A stretch of 64,000 bases of DNA from Pseudomonas fluorescens (GTDB taxonomy: Bacteria > Pseudomonadota > Gammaproteobacteria > Pseudomonadales > Pseudomonadaceae): the NCBI RefSeq assembly GCF_004683905.1, contig NZ_CP038438.1:3100001-3164000 (forward strand), in the 5' to 3' direction. Positions 52,364 through 62,375 of the stretch are shown here, piece by piece. The position numbers and the translations under genes were made by a program. How positions within the stretch are numbered: the first letter of the stretch is position 1; each line of letters starts with the position of its first letter. Under the pieces are notes generated by a model. That model was given only the letters and a program-made list of their open reading frames with translations. It made no database searches and was not told the DNA's origin.

Positions 52364-53290
52364 TCATTCGTCTCCCGGCGCCAGCATCAGATTCGGTGCC
52401 AGACGCTGAAAACCGTCCTGCGCCAGACGCATGTCGAGCAGCAGGCTGGTGAGATCCGCCGACAGCGCTTCGCCTTCGGCATCGTTTTCCAGGTACACAA
52501 GCTTCAGGTAGCTGTTGCAGCCCGGGCACACCTCCGCCCGAATCGGCGCCTGATTGGCAGCGTGGCGATCATCCTCAAGGCTCAGGTAATCCAGCCCCTT
52601 GCTGGACTCGCAATACACGCACTTGACCCGCACCACATGCCATTCGCAGGCGCACAGCGAACACACCAGATAACGCAGACCATTGTGTTTGCCGCGATGA
52701 CGAATGACTCCGGCCATCGCCGGTGAACCACAGCCCGGGCACTGGCTGAGGCTGTCGCCGGGTTTCAGTTGCAGGTTCGCTGCGCTGAGCAGCCAATGGC
52801 TCCACGCCGCTTGCAGGCCGGCGCCGAGGAACGGCACCAGCGCCGCCGGCACCATTGAATACTGACCGCTGACCAGCGCCACAGCCCACGCGCGCAATTG
52901 TCCGGCACTGGCACCGCGCAATGTGGCGAGCGCGTCGACTACGGCGGGTTGCTCGGGCGCCACGTAACGTTGCAATAAAGCATCCAGATAAGCCTGCCAA
53001 GCGTCTTCGCGCACCAGTGTGTCGGCGGCGAACGGCGGTAAACCATGTTGCTGACAGGCTTCGATCCTTTGCTGATCAAACGATGCCGTCAGCGGCGGAT
53101 CATCGAAAACCTGCTGCTGAGCCCGGCACAATCCGGCGATCAGTCGCAGGTAATCGGCCAGCGGATGCCCGTGAGCCAATTGCTCCAGGCGCTGGGCGCG
53201 CAAGGTGAACAGGTTGTGCGGCGGCAGGTGCAGAAACGGCGGCGAACTGGCCGCCGCTTCGATTTCCCCGGGTTCAAGAATAGTTGCCAA
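52364..53290 (-). CDS. fdhE: Formate dehydrogenase accessory protein FdhE
   Basis: A 308-residue maturation factor with four CxxC rubredoxin-like knots: Cys184/187 (CPGC), Cys210/213 (CSLC), Cys224/227 (CVYC) and Cys255/258 (CPGC). The N-terminal half is helical. FdhE interacts with the catalytic subunit during Tat export and assembly of formate dehydrogenase N or O. It begins three bases after the fdnI stop. Confidence 0.95.
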   Translation of the reverse strand: MATILEPGEIEAAASSPPFLHLPPHNLFTLRAQRLEQLAHGHPLADYLRLIAGLCRAQQQVFDDPPLTASFDQQRIEACQQHGLPPFAADTLVREDAWQAYLDALLQRYVAPEQPAVVDALATLRGASAGQLRAWAVALVSGQYSMVPAALVPFLGAGLQAAWSHWLLSAANLQLKPGDSLSQCPGCGSPAMAGVIRHRGKHNGLRYLVCSLCACEWHVVRVKCVYCESSKGLDYLSLEDDRHAANQAPIRAEVCPGCNSYLKLVYLENDAEGEALSADLTSLLLDMRLAQDGFQRLAPNLMLAPGDE

Positions 53291-53293
53291 AAG

Positions 53294-53959
53294 TCAGCCC
53301 TTTTTGGTGATCGGTCGCTCCGGCACGTCCGGATTGCGTTCATCGCGGGTGATGTCGCGATACCACAGTTCGTGGTGTTTCATGGCCCAGGCGCGACTGA
53401 CCCAGCCATGCAGCATCGCGTCCACCGAACCCTTGATCCACAGGCCGGCGTAGATGTGCACGATGATGCTGAGGATCAGCACAAACCCGGCCAGTGCATG
53501 CAGGAGCATGGCCCAGCGGATCACGGTGATGCCGAAGTACGCACTGAAATACGCACGCCAGATCACCAGACCGGTGAACAGCAAACCGAGCATGCACAGC
53601 AGTAAAGTCCAGAACAGCATCTTCTGCCCGGCGTTGTACTTGCCCACCGGCGGCACGCTTTCCTCGTCGTTAACCAATACCCGATCAATGCGGCGCATCC
53701 ACTTCCAGTCGTTGTCGATGAAGAAGTTCGCGCGCCAGAAGCGGAACACCAAGCCGAGGAACAACACGAACATCAGCACGCCCATGAACGGGTGCAGAAT
53801 CCGTGTCCACGGCCCGCCGCCGAACAGGTGGGTCAGCCAGAACATCGATGGATGAAACAACGCCAGCCCGGACAGCCCGGCCATGAAGAACAGAATCGCC
53901 ACCAGCCAGTGATTGGTGCGCTGGTTGGCGGTGTAGCGCAGGATCGTCTTGTTGCTCAT
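53294..53959 (-). CDS. fdnI: Formate dehydrogenase cytochrome b556 (gamma) subunit
   Basis: A 221-residue membrane protein with four helices (about 18-38, 53-73, 112-134 and 148-172). It carries haem-ligand histidines in [27 protein letters not shown] and [10 protein letters not shown]. It passes electrons from FdnH to quinone. The ATG overlaps the fdnH stop by four bases (ATGA). Confidence 0.95.
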   Translation of the reverse strand: MSNKTILRYTANQRTNHWLVAILFFMAGLSGLALFHPSMFWLTHLFGGGPWTRILHPFMGVLMFVLFLGLVFRFWRANFFIDNDWKWMRRIDRVLVNDEESVPPVGKYNAGQKMLFWTLLLCMLGLLFTGLVIWRAYFSAYFGITVIRWAMLLHALAGFVLILSIIVHIYAGLWIKGSVDAMLHGWVSRAWAMKHHELWYRDITRDERNPDVPERPITKKG

Positions 53960-54891
53960 GGCCGGTCCTCCCCGCGTGGATCGAAGGTGTGCACCGCCGG
54001 ATCGACGACATGCACCGAGGTATCGGGCGGCGTCGGATGTTCATCTTCCTCGACGCGATTCGGCCCGATGCGCACATAGTGGAAGAACCCGGCGAGCACC
54101 GCCGCACCCATCGCCAGCAGGCCCAACGGTTTGCTGATGCCTTTCCACAAGCCCACCAGCGGGCTGATGGCCGGTGCCTCTGGCAACCCGGCGTAGATCT
54201 TCGGCGTATCGGCGTGGTGCAACACATACATCACGTGAGTGCCGCCGACGCCTTCCGGGTCATACAGACCGGCGTTGTCGAAGCCCCGGCTTTTCAGATC
54301 GACGATGCGTTCGGCGGCGTGTTCCTTCATGTCTTCCTTGGTGCCGAAGACGATGGCCCCGGTCGGACAGGTTTTCACGCAGGCCGGTTCCAGCCCTACC
54401 GCGACGCGGTCGGAACACAAGGTGCATTTGTAGGCCTTGTGATCCTTCTGCGAGATCCGCGGAATGTTGAACGGGCAACCGGTGATGCAATAACCGCAGC
54501 CGATGCAGTGATCCTGATCGAAATCGACGATGCCGTTGGCATGCTTGATGATCGCCCCGGGACTTGGGCATGCCGCGAGGCACCCCGGTTCGGCACAATG
54601 CATGCAGCCGTCCTTGCGGATCAGCCACTCGAGGTTGCCGGCGTCGGTTTCGTGTTCGGTGAAGCGCATCAAGGTCCAGGTTTCTGCGCTCAGGTCCTGC
54701 GGGTTGTCGTAGGTGCCGTGGTTGTGGCCGACCTCGTCGCGCAGCTCGTTCCATTCCGAGCAGGCGACCTGGCAGGCCTTGCAACCGATGCATTTGGTGG
54801 TGTCGATCAGCTTGGCGACTTCCTGCTGATTCCGCACCGAGGGCGGCACCGTGGTGGTGGCCGAGCGGGCAATGATGTCTTGGCTGGCCAT
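53956..54891 (-). CDS. fdnH: Formate dehydrogenase iron-sulfur (beta) subunit
   Basis: A 311-residue subunit with four [4Fe-4S] clusters. Cysteine blocks are [35 protein letters not shown] and CTLCSDR…CVKTC. A C-terminal transmembrane helix near 250-272 ([18 protein letters not shown]) anchors it. It lies directly after fdnG (TAA then ATG) with no gap. Confidence 0.96.
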   Translation of the reverse strand: MASQDIIARSATTTVPPSVRNQQEVAKLIDTTKCIGCKACQVACSEWNELRDEVGHNHGTYDNPQDLSAETWTLMRFTEHETDAGNLEWLIRKDGCMHCAEPGCLAACPSPGAIIKHANGIVDFDQDHCIGCGYCITGCPFNIPRISQKDHKAYKCTLCSDRVAVGLEPACVKTCPTGAIVFGTKEDMKEHAAERIVDLKSRGFDNAGLYDPEGVGGTHVMYVLHHADTPKIYAGLPEAPAISPLVGLWKGISKPLGLLAMGAAVLAGFFHYVRIGPNRVEEDEHPTPPDTSVHVVDPAVHTFDPRGEDRP

Positions 54892-57800
54892 TTACAGTTT
54901 CTCCACGTTGACCAGGAATGACTTGGATTCCGGGGTCTGTGTGTTGCCATCGCCGAGGAACGGCACCAGGGTGTTGGTCAGGTAGCCGTGGCGCGTCTGG
55001 CCGGTGAATCCCCAGTGCAGCGGGATGCCGATCTGATGCACCACCTGGCCGTTGACCTGCAGCGGCCGGATGCGTTTGGTCACCACCGCCACCGCCTCGA
55101 TGAACCCGCGCTTGCAGCTGACCCGCACCCGATCTCCGGCGGCGATGCCCTTCTCCTTCGCCAGCACTTCGCCGATTTCGACGAACTGCTCGGGTTGGGC
55201 AATCGCATTCAACTTGCAATGCTTGCTCCAGAAGTGGAAGTGCTCGGTCAGCCGGTAACTGGTGCCGGCGTACGGGAAGTCCTTGGCCTCGCCGAGGCTT
55301 TCCCAGACCGAGTCGAAGATCCGTGCCGCCGGGTTGCTGGTGGCTTTCTTGTTTTGCGGGTGCAGCGGGTTGATGCCGATCGGCGTTTCGAACGGCTCGT
55401 AGTGCTCGGGGAATGGCCCTTCGTTCATCTTGTCGACGGCGAAGAATCGCGCCACGCCTTCGGGGTTCATGATGAACGGGTTCATCCCGGCTTCCGGCGG
55501 CACATCGGCCTTGTAGTCCGGCACATCGGTGCCGCCCCAGGCCTTGCCGTTCCACCATACGAGGCGCTTTTTCGGATCCCACGGTTTGCCCGAGACATCC
55601 GCCGAAGCGCGGTTGTAGAGAATCCGCCGGTTGGCCGGCCATGCCCAGGCCCAGCCCTGATGCTGATGCATGCCATACGGGTCGGCATTGTCACGCCGGG
55701 CCATCTGGTTGCCGGCCTCGGTCCAGCTGCCGGCGAAGATCCAGCAACCGGATGCGGTGCTGCCGTCATCCTTGAGCAACCCGAACCCGGCCAGTTGCGA
55801 ACCGGCCTTGACCGCCACGCCGCTGGCATCGGTGAAGTCGACCATGGCGCTGCCGTTGATCTCTTTGGCCAGCTCCTCCGGCGATGGCTCGTCGGGGATC
55901 TTGTACGGCCACGACAGGTTCAGCAGCGGATCGGGGAACTTGCCGCCCTCGGCCTTATAACGTTTGCGCAGACGCAGGAACAGTTCGCTCATGATGCGAA
56001 TGTCGGTCTGCGCTTCGCCGGGGCCGTCGGCGCCTTTCCAGTGCCATTGCAGCCAGCGGCTGCTGTTGACCAGCGAGCCGTCCTCCTCGGCAAAGCAGGT
56101 GGTCGGCAGGCGAATCACTTCGGTCTGGATCTCGGCGCTTTTCACATCGTTGTACGGCCCGACGTTTTGCCAGAACTCCGAGGTTTCGGTGGCCAGCGGA
56201 TCCATCACTACCAGCCATTTGAGTTTGGCCAGCGCAGCCATCACCCGGTTCTTGTCCGGCAACGCAGCGATCGGGTTGAAGCCCTGGCACATGTAGCCGT
56301 TGACCTTGCCCTGGCTCATCAGGTCGAACATCTTCAGGACGTCGTAGTTGGGGATATCCAGTTTCGGCAGGTAGTCGTAATTCCAGTTGTTCTCCAGCGT
56401 GGCGTTGGCGCCGTACCAGGACTTCATCAGGCTGACGTGGAATTTGCTGTAGTTCTGCCAGTAGGACAACTGCCCCGGACGCAACGGCATTTGCGTACGC
56501 TTTTTGATAAAGGCGTTGTAGTCCTGCTCGGCATCGCCACCCAGGGTCAGATAGCCCGGCAGCGAGTTGGACAGCAACCCGAGGTCGGTCAGGCCCTGAA
56601 TGTTCGAGTGCCCACGCAAGGCATTGACCCCGCCGCCCGGCATGCCGACGTTGCCCAGCAGCAGTTGCACCATCGCCGCACTGCGGATGATCTGTGCGCC
56701 GATCGAATGTTGCGTCCAGCCGAGTGCATAGAGGATGGTCATGGTCTTGCCCGGCGTGGAGCACGTGGCAATCTCATCCCAGATTTTTTGCATGGCATCG
56801 ACCGGCATCCCACAGATCTGGCTCGCCAGCTCAATGTTGTAGCGGCTGTAATGCTGCTTCATCAATTGATAGACGCACTGCGGATCCTGCAGGGTCGGGT
56901 CGACCTTGACGAAGCCATCCTCACCCAGCTCGTAACCCCAGCCGGATTTGTCGGTGTAGCTGCGTTTGGCCGCGTCATAGCCGCTGAAGATGCCGTCTTC
57001 AAAGCCATAGCCGGCTTTGACGATGAACGACACGTCGGTGTAGTTGCGCACGTATTCGTGCTGGATCTTGTCCTGAGTCAGCAGGTAATTGATCAACCCG
57101 CCCATGAAGGCGATGTCGGTACCGGTACGGATCGGCGCGTAATAGTCGGCCACTGAAGCGGTCCGGGTAAAACGAGGGTCGACCACGATCAGCCGGGCAG
57201 CGTTATGCGCCTTGGCCTCGGTCACCCATTTGAAGCCGCACGGATGCGCTTCTGCTGCGTTGCCACCCATTACCAGGATCAGATTCGCGTTGGCGATATC
57301 GGTCCAGGTGTTGGTCATGGCTCCACGGCCGTACGTCGGGGCAAGACTTGCCACCGTCGGGCCGTGTCAGACACGCGCCTGGTTATCGAACCCCAGCATG
57401 CCAAGACTGCGAATCACCTTCTGGGTGATGTAACCGGCTTCGTTGGACGCTGCCGACGCGGCGAGGAACCCGGTGGTCAGCCAGCGATTCACCGTTTGCC
57501 CGGTGGCGTTTTTCTCGATGAAGTTGGCGTCGCGGTCGGCCTTCATCAGGTCGGCGATGCGATCCAGTGCTTCATCCCAGCTGATCCGGGTCCATTCGCT
57601 GCTGCCGGGCTTGCGCGTTTGCGGATACAGCAAGCGGCCCGGGCTGTGAATGAAGTCCAGCAGCCCCGCGCCTTTTGGACACAGGGTGCCGCGGTTGACC
57701 GGGTGGTCGGCGTCGCCCTCGATGTGAATGATATTTTGCGCGACGTTCTTCGCGGCATCGCCCTGGCTGTACATGATCAACCCGCAACCGACCGAGCAAT

Positions 57801-57957
57801 ACGGGCAGGTGTTGCGGGTTTCATGGGTGTGGGCAAGCTTGAAGTGACGCACCTGCTCGGCGAAGGCCAGCGTCGGGGCCATGCCCAACGCGCCCAGGCT
57901 AGAGCCTGCAAGGCCGATACCGGCGACCTTGAAGAATTGACGACGGCTGAGATCCAT
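54892..57957 (-). CDS. fdnG: Selenocysteine-containing formate dehydrogenase major (alpha) subunit
   Basis: A 1021-residue molybdo- or tungsto-bis-MGD enzyme that oxidises formate to CO2 in the periplasm. The N-terminus has a Tat signal (SRRQFFKVAG). The [4Fe-4S] cluster ligands are CPYCSVGC and TLCPKG. Codon 197 is an in-frame TGA (57369-57367), between QARV and HGPTVASLAPTYG. This is where Sec sits in E. coli FdnG (position 196), so the gene must be read through. Treated as stop, the TGA splits it into 57957-57367 and 54892-57354. A bacterial SECIS-like hairpin follows the TGA. AGGAG precedes ATG 57957. The three-subunit operon feeds electrons to quinone. Confidence 0.96.
57331..57369 (-). 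promoter_or_regulatory. SECIS element with the Sec UGA codon of fdnG
   Basis: From the UGA (57369) the RNA reads UGACACGGCCCGACGG, then UGGCAAGUCUUGCC, then CCGACGU. The GGCA…UGCC stem has an apical loop carrying GUCU about 20 bases after the UGA, as in E. coli fdhF/fdnG SECIS hairpins. SelB should bind it. Confidence 0.85.
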
Positions 57958-58080
57958 CGTGCACTCCTGATCAGGTGGAACCCGGTACTTGAGCCGGGCT
58001 TTTTCTGGACAAACACGGTTACGGCAGAATGCCTGCCGGCTTTTTCACTGTAGACAATGACCACACACTCTGTGTGAAAA
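57958..58080. promoter_or_regulatory. Structured leader of the fdn operon
   Basis: In the 320-base gap upstream of fdnG. On the minus strand two hairpins lie before the ribosome site: CGGCAG/CTGCCG with a 5-base loop (about 58020-58037) and CCCGG/CCGGG (about 57983-58000), each next to a GAAAAAGCC/AAAAAGCCC start. A CACAC…GTGTG palindrome is at 58062-58076. It may hold the promoter and an attenuator. Confidence 0.45.
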
Positions 58081-58125
58081 CCGACCGTCGGCCGTTTGTC
58101 GGTCTATTCGCCAACGAACACAAAA

Positions 58126-58221
58126 CCCTGTGGGAGCTGGCTTGCCAGCGAAAGCGGTGGATCAGTCAACACTAATAGCGACAGTGACGACGCCATCGCT
58201 GGCAAGCCAGCTCCCACAGGG
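58126..58221. repeat. REP-type inverted repeat (TGTGGGAGCTGGC class)
   Basis: Arms CCCTGTGGGAGCTGGCTTGC…CAGCG and CGCTGGC…AAGCCAGCTCCCACAGGG, nearly perfect, around about 45 bases. It separates the divergent fdn operon and patB-like gene. Confidence 0.92.
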
Positions 58222-58277
58222 GGCGCGTTGGGCTTAGAATGGCGCCCAGGATCCATCCCGCCTTCACGAGACCGCGC

Positions 58278-59432
58278 ATGACTTTCGATTTTGATCAGCT
58301 ATTCGACCGCCACAACACCGGCAGCACCAAGTGGAGCCGCTACCCGGCCGATGTGTTGCCGATGTGGGTCGCTGATATGGATTTCGCCGCGCCACCGGTG
58401 ATCATCGAGGCGTTGCAGCAGCGTCTGCTGCACCCGCTGGTGGGTTACAGCGTGGCACAGGACAACTTGCGTGAGGCGATCGTCGCCGACCTGTGGGACA
58501 AGTTCGCCTGGAAGGTCAAACCGCAGGAGCTGATCTTCCTGCCGGGTGTTGAATCGGGTTTCAACATGGCTTTGAAAGCGCTGGTGCAGCCGCAGCAAAA
58601 CGTCGTGGTGCAGGTGCCGAACTACCCGCCGCTGCGGCATGCGCCGGGGCATTGGGGGCTGAACAAGGTCGAGCTGGAATTCATCCCCCAGGCCGATGGA
58701 ACTTACGCCACGCCGCTGGAGACCCTGCGCGAATCGCTGAACGGTGGCGGCGCCCTGCTCTTGAGCAACCCGCACAACCCGATCGGCAAGGTGTTTGGCC
58801 GTGAGGAGCTGCAAGCCGTAGCGGATATCTGTGCGGCACAGGACGCCTGGATCATCTCCGACGAGATCCACGCCGAACTGTGCTTCGACGGCCGCGTGCA
58901 CATTCCGACCGCGTCCCTCAGCCCGGAAATCGCCAAGCGCACCATCACCCTGATGTCGGCGAGCAAGGCCTACAACATCGCCGGCCTCAAGACCTCGTTC
59001 ATGATCATCCAGGACGCCGCCCTGCGCGAACGCGTCAACCACGCGCGCTGCGGCATGGTCGACAGCGTCAACCCGCTGGGCATGGAAGCCACCCGCGTCG
59101 CCTACAGCGAAGGCGCGCCGTGGCTGGCCGAACTGAAAACCTATCTGCAGGCCAACCGCGACTGGTTGGTGGATGCGGTGCGCAGCCGCTTGCCGGGGGT
59201 GACGATCAATGTGCCGCAAGGGACGTATCTGGCGTGGCTCGATTGCTCGGCGCTGGACCTGGACAATCCGCAGCAGTTCTTCCTTGAACAGGCCAGTGTC
59301 GGTCTGAGCGCCGGGCTGGATTTCGGCGATCAGCACCAACAGTTCGTGCGCCTGAACTTCGGCTGCCCGCGGTCGTTGCTCGAAGAGGGCATCAGCCGCA
59401 TGGAGCGCGCCCTGACCCAGCGCAATACCTGA
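58278..59432 (+). CDS. PLP-dependent C-S lyase, PatB/MalY family (cystathionine beta-lyase-like)
   Basis: A 384-residue class II aminotransferase-fold lyase. MalY/PatB landmarks: KWSRYPADVLPMWVADMDF at the start, NYPPLRHAPG, LLLSNPHNPIGKVFGREEL, IISDEIHAELCFDG, and the Schiff-base lysine in MSASKAYNIAGLK (about 234). It cleaves cystathionine or cysteine-S-conjugates. ATG 58278 is the family start (MTFDFDQLFDR). It is flanked by REP elements and has no operon partner. Confidence 0.9.
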   Translation: MTFDFDQLFDRHNTGSTKWSRYPADVLPMWVADMDFAAPPVIIEALQQRLLHPLVGYSVAQDNLREAIVADLWDKFAWKVKPQELIFLPGVESGFNMALKALVQPQQNVVVQVPNYPPLRHAPGHWGLNKVELEFIPQADGTYATPLETLRESLNGGGALLLSNPHNPIGKVFGREELQAVADICAAQDAWIISDEIHAELCFDGRVHIPTASLSPEIAKRTITLMSASKAYNIAGLKTSFMIIQDAALRERVNHARCGMVDSVNPLGMEATRVAYSEGAPWLAELKTYLQANRDWLVDAVRSRLPGVTINVPQGTYLAWLDCSALDLDNPQQFFLEQASVGLSAGLDFGDQHQQFVRLNFGCPRSLLEEGISRMERALTQRNT

Positions 59433-59446
59433 AAACACCACCAATC

Positions 59447-59536
59447 TGTAGGAGTGAGCCTGCTCGCGATAGCTGACTGACATTCAACATCAATGTCGGC
59501 TGATACACCGCTATCGCGAGCAGGCTCACTCCTACA
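59447..59536. repeat. REP-type inverted repeat (TGTAGGAGTGAG class)
   Basis: TGTAGGAGTGAGCCTGCTCG…CGATAGC and GCTATCG…AGCAGGCTCACTCCTACA, almost identical to the copy at 45069-45158. Confidence 0.9.
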
Positions 59537-59629
59537 ATGGTTTTGTGGTCATCCAAAATCCGATCGAACTCACGGCAAATCGTCCAGGTCAACCACCCAT
59601 ACCTGCCCTAAGAACCTCGGAGATCTGTG

Positions 59630-60487
59630 ATGACCGACTATCCAAAACCACCCTTCCCCGCACAAGCCCAAGCCGTCCCCGGTGCGCAAAGCAAAATGCA
59701 GCCGTACCCCGACTGCGGCGAGCAAAGCTACGTCGGCTCCGGGCGGCTGGCCGGCAAGATTGCGCTGATTACCGGTGCCGACAGCGGCATTGGCCGCGCG
59801 GTGGCGATTGCCTTCGCCCGTGAAGGCGCTGACGTGGTCGTGGCCTATCTGAATGAACATGAAGACGCCAAAGAGACCGCACGCTGGGTTGAACAGGCAG
59901 GCCGCCAGTGCCTGTTGCTGTCCGGCGATCTCGCGCACAAGGCCCATTGTCAGGAACTGGTGGACAAGACCGTCGAACGCTTCGGGCGCATCGACATTCT
60001 GGTGAACAACGCCGCGTTCCAGATGACCCACGAAACCTTCGAAGAAATCCCCGATGAAGAATGGGTGATGACCTTCGACGTCAACATCACGGCGATTTTC
60101 CGGTTGTGCCAGGCAGCGATCAAACACATGCGCCCCGGCGCGTCGATCATCAACACCAGCTCGGTCAACTCGGACATGCCCAAACCGACCCTGCTGGCCT
60201 ACGCCACCACCAAGGGCGCGATCGCCAACTTCACCGGCGGACTGGCACAGATACTCGGGCCAAAAGAAATCCGCGTGAACTGCGTGGCCCCCGGACCAAT
60301 CTGGACGCCACTGATCGTCTCGACCATGCCCGATGAAGAGGTGCAGAACTTCGGCAGCGAAACCCCGCTCGGGCGCCCCGGACAACCGGTGGAAGTGGCG
60401 CCAATCTATGTGCTGCTCGCCTCCGATGAAGCCAGTTACATCACCGGTCAGCGATATGGCGTCACCGGCGGCAAGCCGATGTTGTAA
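59630..60487 (+). CDS. SDR-family oxidoreductase (YghA/general stress type)
   Basis: A 285-residue short-chain dehydrogenase. The NAD(P) motif ALITGADSGIGRAVA is near 45-60, NNAA near 130, catalytic Ser in TSSVNS, and Tyr-x3-Lys in AYATTKGA. The N-terminal ~40 residues (YPKPPFPAQAQAVPGAQSKMQPYPDCGEQSYVGSGRL) are an extension typical of YghA/YdaD-like stress SDRs. ATG 59630 follows GGAG. The frame with GTG three bases before is not needed. A cation:proton antiporter gene begins six bases downstream. Confidence 0.9.
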   Translation: MTDYPKPPFPAQAQAVPGAQSKMQPYPDCGEQSYVGSGRLAGKIALITGADSGIGRAVAIAFAREGADVVVAYLNEHEDAKETARWVEQAGRQCLLLSGDLAHKAHCQELVDKTVERFGRIDILVNNAAFQMTHETFEEIPDEEWVMTFDVNITAIFRLCQAAIKHMRPGASIINTSSVNSDMPKPTLLAYATTKGAIANFTGGLAQILGPKEIRVNCVAPGPIWTPLIVSTMPDEEVQNFGSETPLGRPGQPVEVAPIYVLLASDEASYITGQRYGVTGGKPML

Positions 60488-60493
60488 GCCTCC

Positions 60494-61837
60494 ATGAGCT
60501 TTGTCATCTGGGTCGCGGTGCTTGGCGCGGTGTTGCTGACCCTCGCGCTGACCTCGTCGTACCTGCGCTGGATGCCGGTTACCACTTCGGCCGTGTGCCT
60601 GCTGCTGGGGATCGGCATTGGCCCCAGCGGTCTGGATCTGCTGAAGCTGTCACTGGAAAACGCCTCGGTGTGGATGGAACACCTCACGGAAGTGGCGGTG
60701 CTGTTTTCGCTGTTTGTCTGCGGGCTGAAGTTGCGTCTGCCGCTGCGCGACAAGCGTTGGCGGATTGCGTTCGGGTTGGCGGGCCCGGTGATGGTCTTGA
60801 CCATTGCCGGGGTCAGCGTGTTGCTGCACTGGGGCCTGCAACTGTCGTGGGGGCCGTCGCTGCTGATCGGGGCGATGCTCGCGCCGACCGACCCGGTGCT
60901 GGCCGCTCTGGTGCAGGTCAACGACGCACGGGATGTCGACAGCGTACGCTTCGGTCTGTCCGGTGAAGCCGGGCTTAACGACGGCATCGCGTTCCCGTTC
61001 GTGATTCTCGGATTGCTGCTGTTGCAGGCCGACGCGCAACCCGGCGCCTTGACCGATTGGGTGCTGCAAGGTTTGCTCTGGGCGGTGCCGGTCGGTTTGC
61101 TGACCGGTTACTGGATGGGGCGCGGCATCGGTCGGTTGACGCTGTCGTTGCGCATCCGCAACGACGACAGCACCCTGAGCCCGAATGATTATTTGGCGCT
61201 GTCGCTGATTGCTCTGGCTTACGTCGGCGCGGATGCAATTGGCGGTTATGGTTTTCTGTCGGTATTCGCCGCCGGCCTCGGCTTGCGTCAGGAAGAAGTC
61301 AAATCCACCGGCGCCAGCCAGCCGCCCGCCGAACATCTGGTGCAACCGGTGGTCGGCCACCAGAACATCGAACCGCAGCACGCGGTGCACGGCGATACCG
61401 AACGACTGGAAAGCAGCCAGGTCGCGGCCGGGATCATGATGGGCGACATGCTCTCGTTCGGCAGTCTGGTGGAACGGGCCATGGAAGTGTTTCTGGTGAC
61501 CCTGCTCGGTGTGGTACTGGTGCCGCATTGGGACTGGCGCGCACTGGTCATTGGCGCGGTGCTGTTCTGCGTGGTGCGTCCGGCCTGCGTCGCGTTGATG
61601 CCTTGGGGCACTTTGCTCGACGGTGGTCAGCGGCTGTTGATCGGTTGGTTCGGCATTCGCGGGATCGGCAGTCTGTTCTATCTGTTTTATGCCTTGAACC
61701 ATGGCCTCAGTCCTTCAGTCGCGACGTTGTGCACCAACATCACCCTGTCCGTGGTAGCGCTGAGCATTTTACTGCATGGCATCAGCACCCAGCCGCTGCT
61801 GGCGCGCTACGAACAACGGCAAAAACGAAAAAACTGA
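60494..61837 (+). CDS. Cation:proton antiporter, CPA1 family (NhaP-like)
   Basis: A 447-residue antiporter with about 12 helices. Signature segments are MLAPTDPVLAALVQ (cation-binding T-D in helix 4) and SGEAGLNDGIAFPFV (N-D in helix 5), with IGWFGIRGIGSLFYLFYAL near the end. A polar cytoplasmic insert (about 270-310, QPVVGHQNIEPQHAVHGDTERLE) interrupts the C-terminal half. It would exchange Na+ or K+ for protons. It lies six bases after the SDR gene and is probably co-transcribed with it. Confidence 0.9.
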   Translation: MSFVIWVAVLGAVLLTLALTSSYLRWMPVTTSAVCLLLGIGIGPSGLDLLKLSLENASVWMEHLTEVAVLFSLFVCGLKLRLPLRDKRWRIAFGLAGPVMVLTIAGVSVLLHWGLQLSWGPSLLIGAMLAPTDPVLAALVQVNDARDVDSVRFGLSGEAGLNDGIAFPFVILGLLLLQADAQPGALTDWVLQGLLWAVPVGLLTGYWMGRGIGRLTLSLRIRNDDSTLSPNDYLALSLIALAYVGADAIGGYGFLSVFAAGLGLRQEEVKSTGASQPPAEHLVQPVVGHQNIEPQHAVHGDTERLESSQVAAGIMMGDMLSFGSLVERAMEVFLVTLLGVVLVPHWDWRALVIGAVLFCVVRPACVALMPWGTLLDGGQRLLIGWFGIRGIGSLFYLFYALNHGLSPSVATLCTNITLSVVALSILLHGISTQPLLARYEQRQKRKN

Positions 61838-62024
61838 TTTTTCCGGCGGCAATATGTCGGGAAATCCATCGAAGTTTTTTCTGAAAATAAATGGATCCCT
61901 CGGCCAAAACCGACAGTCACAACCATAACCCCTCGCTGGATGCACTCGGCGGGGTCCGGCAGGTTCGGTTCCCCTGCGGCTTGCAGCCCATGAAGAGGAA
62001 TCTTTGGATAACAAGGTCACGGTC

Positions 62025-62321
62025 ATGAAAGAATGCTCGACTCCGGCACAAATCAAGGCTTGCAGGGCTTTGGCCCTGGAACGCAATCGTCAACTGTTCG
62101 AAGATGCCCACGCCCTCAACCGAGCGGCTTACGAGCTGCTGGAAGCGGACAATCTGGACCTCGAACAGTTTGAGCACTATCGAGCACTGCGCCGCAAAGC
62201 CGATGCGAAGTTCGAGGAAGCCATCGATCACTTGTGCGTCCTCAACGAAGACTTCCCGCCGATTCCAATGTCACCGCATCACTCGCAGGAATTGCGTCGG
62301 CAACTTGAAACCGTCGAATAA
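62025..62321 (+). CDS. Hypothetical small protein, 98 residues
   Basis: An acidic, Leu/Ala/Glu-rich helical protein (RALALERNRQLFEDAHALNRAAYELLEADNLDLEQFEHYRALRRKAD), likely a coiled coil or helical hairpin. It has no signal or membrane segment. ATG 62025 has AAGG upstream. TTG 62004, preceded by GAGGAA at only three bases, would add seven residues. A strong terminator follows, so it is monocistronic. No family recognised. Confidence 0.6.
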   Translation: MKECSTPAQIKACRALALERNRQLFEDAHALNRAAYELLEADNLDLEQFEHYRALRRKADAKFEEAIDHLCVLNEDFPPIPMSPHHSQELRRQLETVE

Positions 62322-62331
62322 AGCACACAAG

Positions 62332-62363
62332 AAAAAGCCCGGCAGCGATGTCCGGGCTTTTTC
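62332..62363. terminator. Bidirectional rho-independent terminator
   Basis: AAAAAGCCCGG pairs with CCGGGCTTTTT around a 9-base loop, between the 62025 gene (+) and the 62376 gene (-). It has an A-tract on one side and a T-tract on the other. Confidence 0.9.
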
Positions 62364-62375
62364 TTTGGGCGGCGT

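Noticed and set aside
54988..57156. 722-residue plus-strand frame over fdnG
   Set aside because: Shadow frame; the opposite strand encodes a full formate dehydrogenase with Tat signal and cofactor motifs.
57354..57369. Interpretation of fdnG as a pseudogene with a premature stop
   Set aside because: The TGA is at the Sec position, followed by a SECIS-like hairpin, and selA, selB and selC are in the same cluster.
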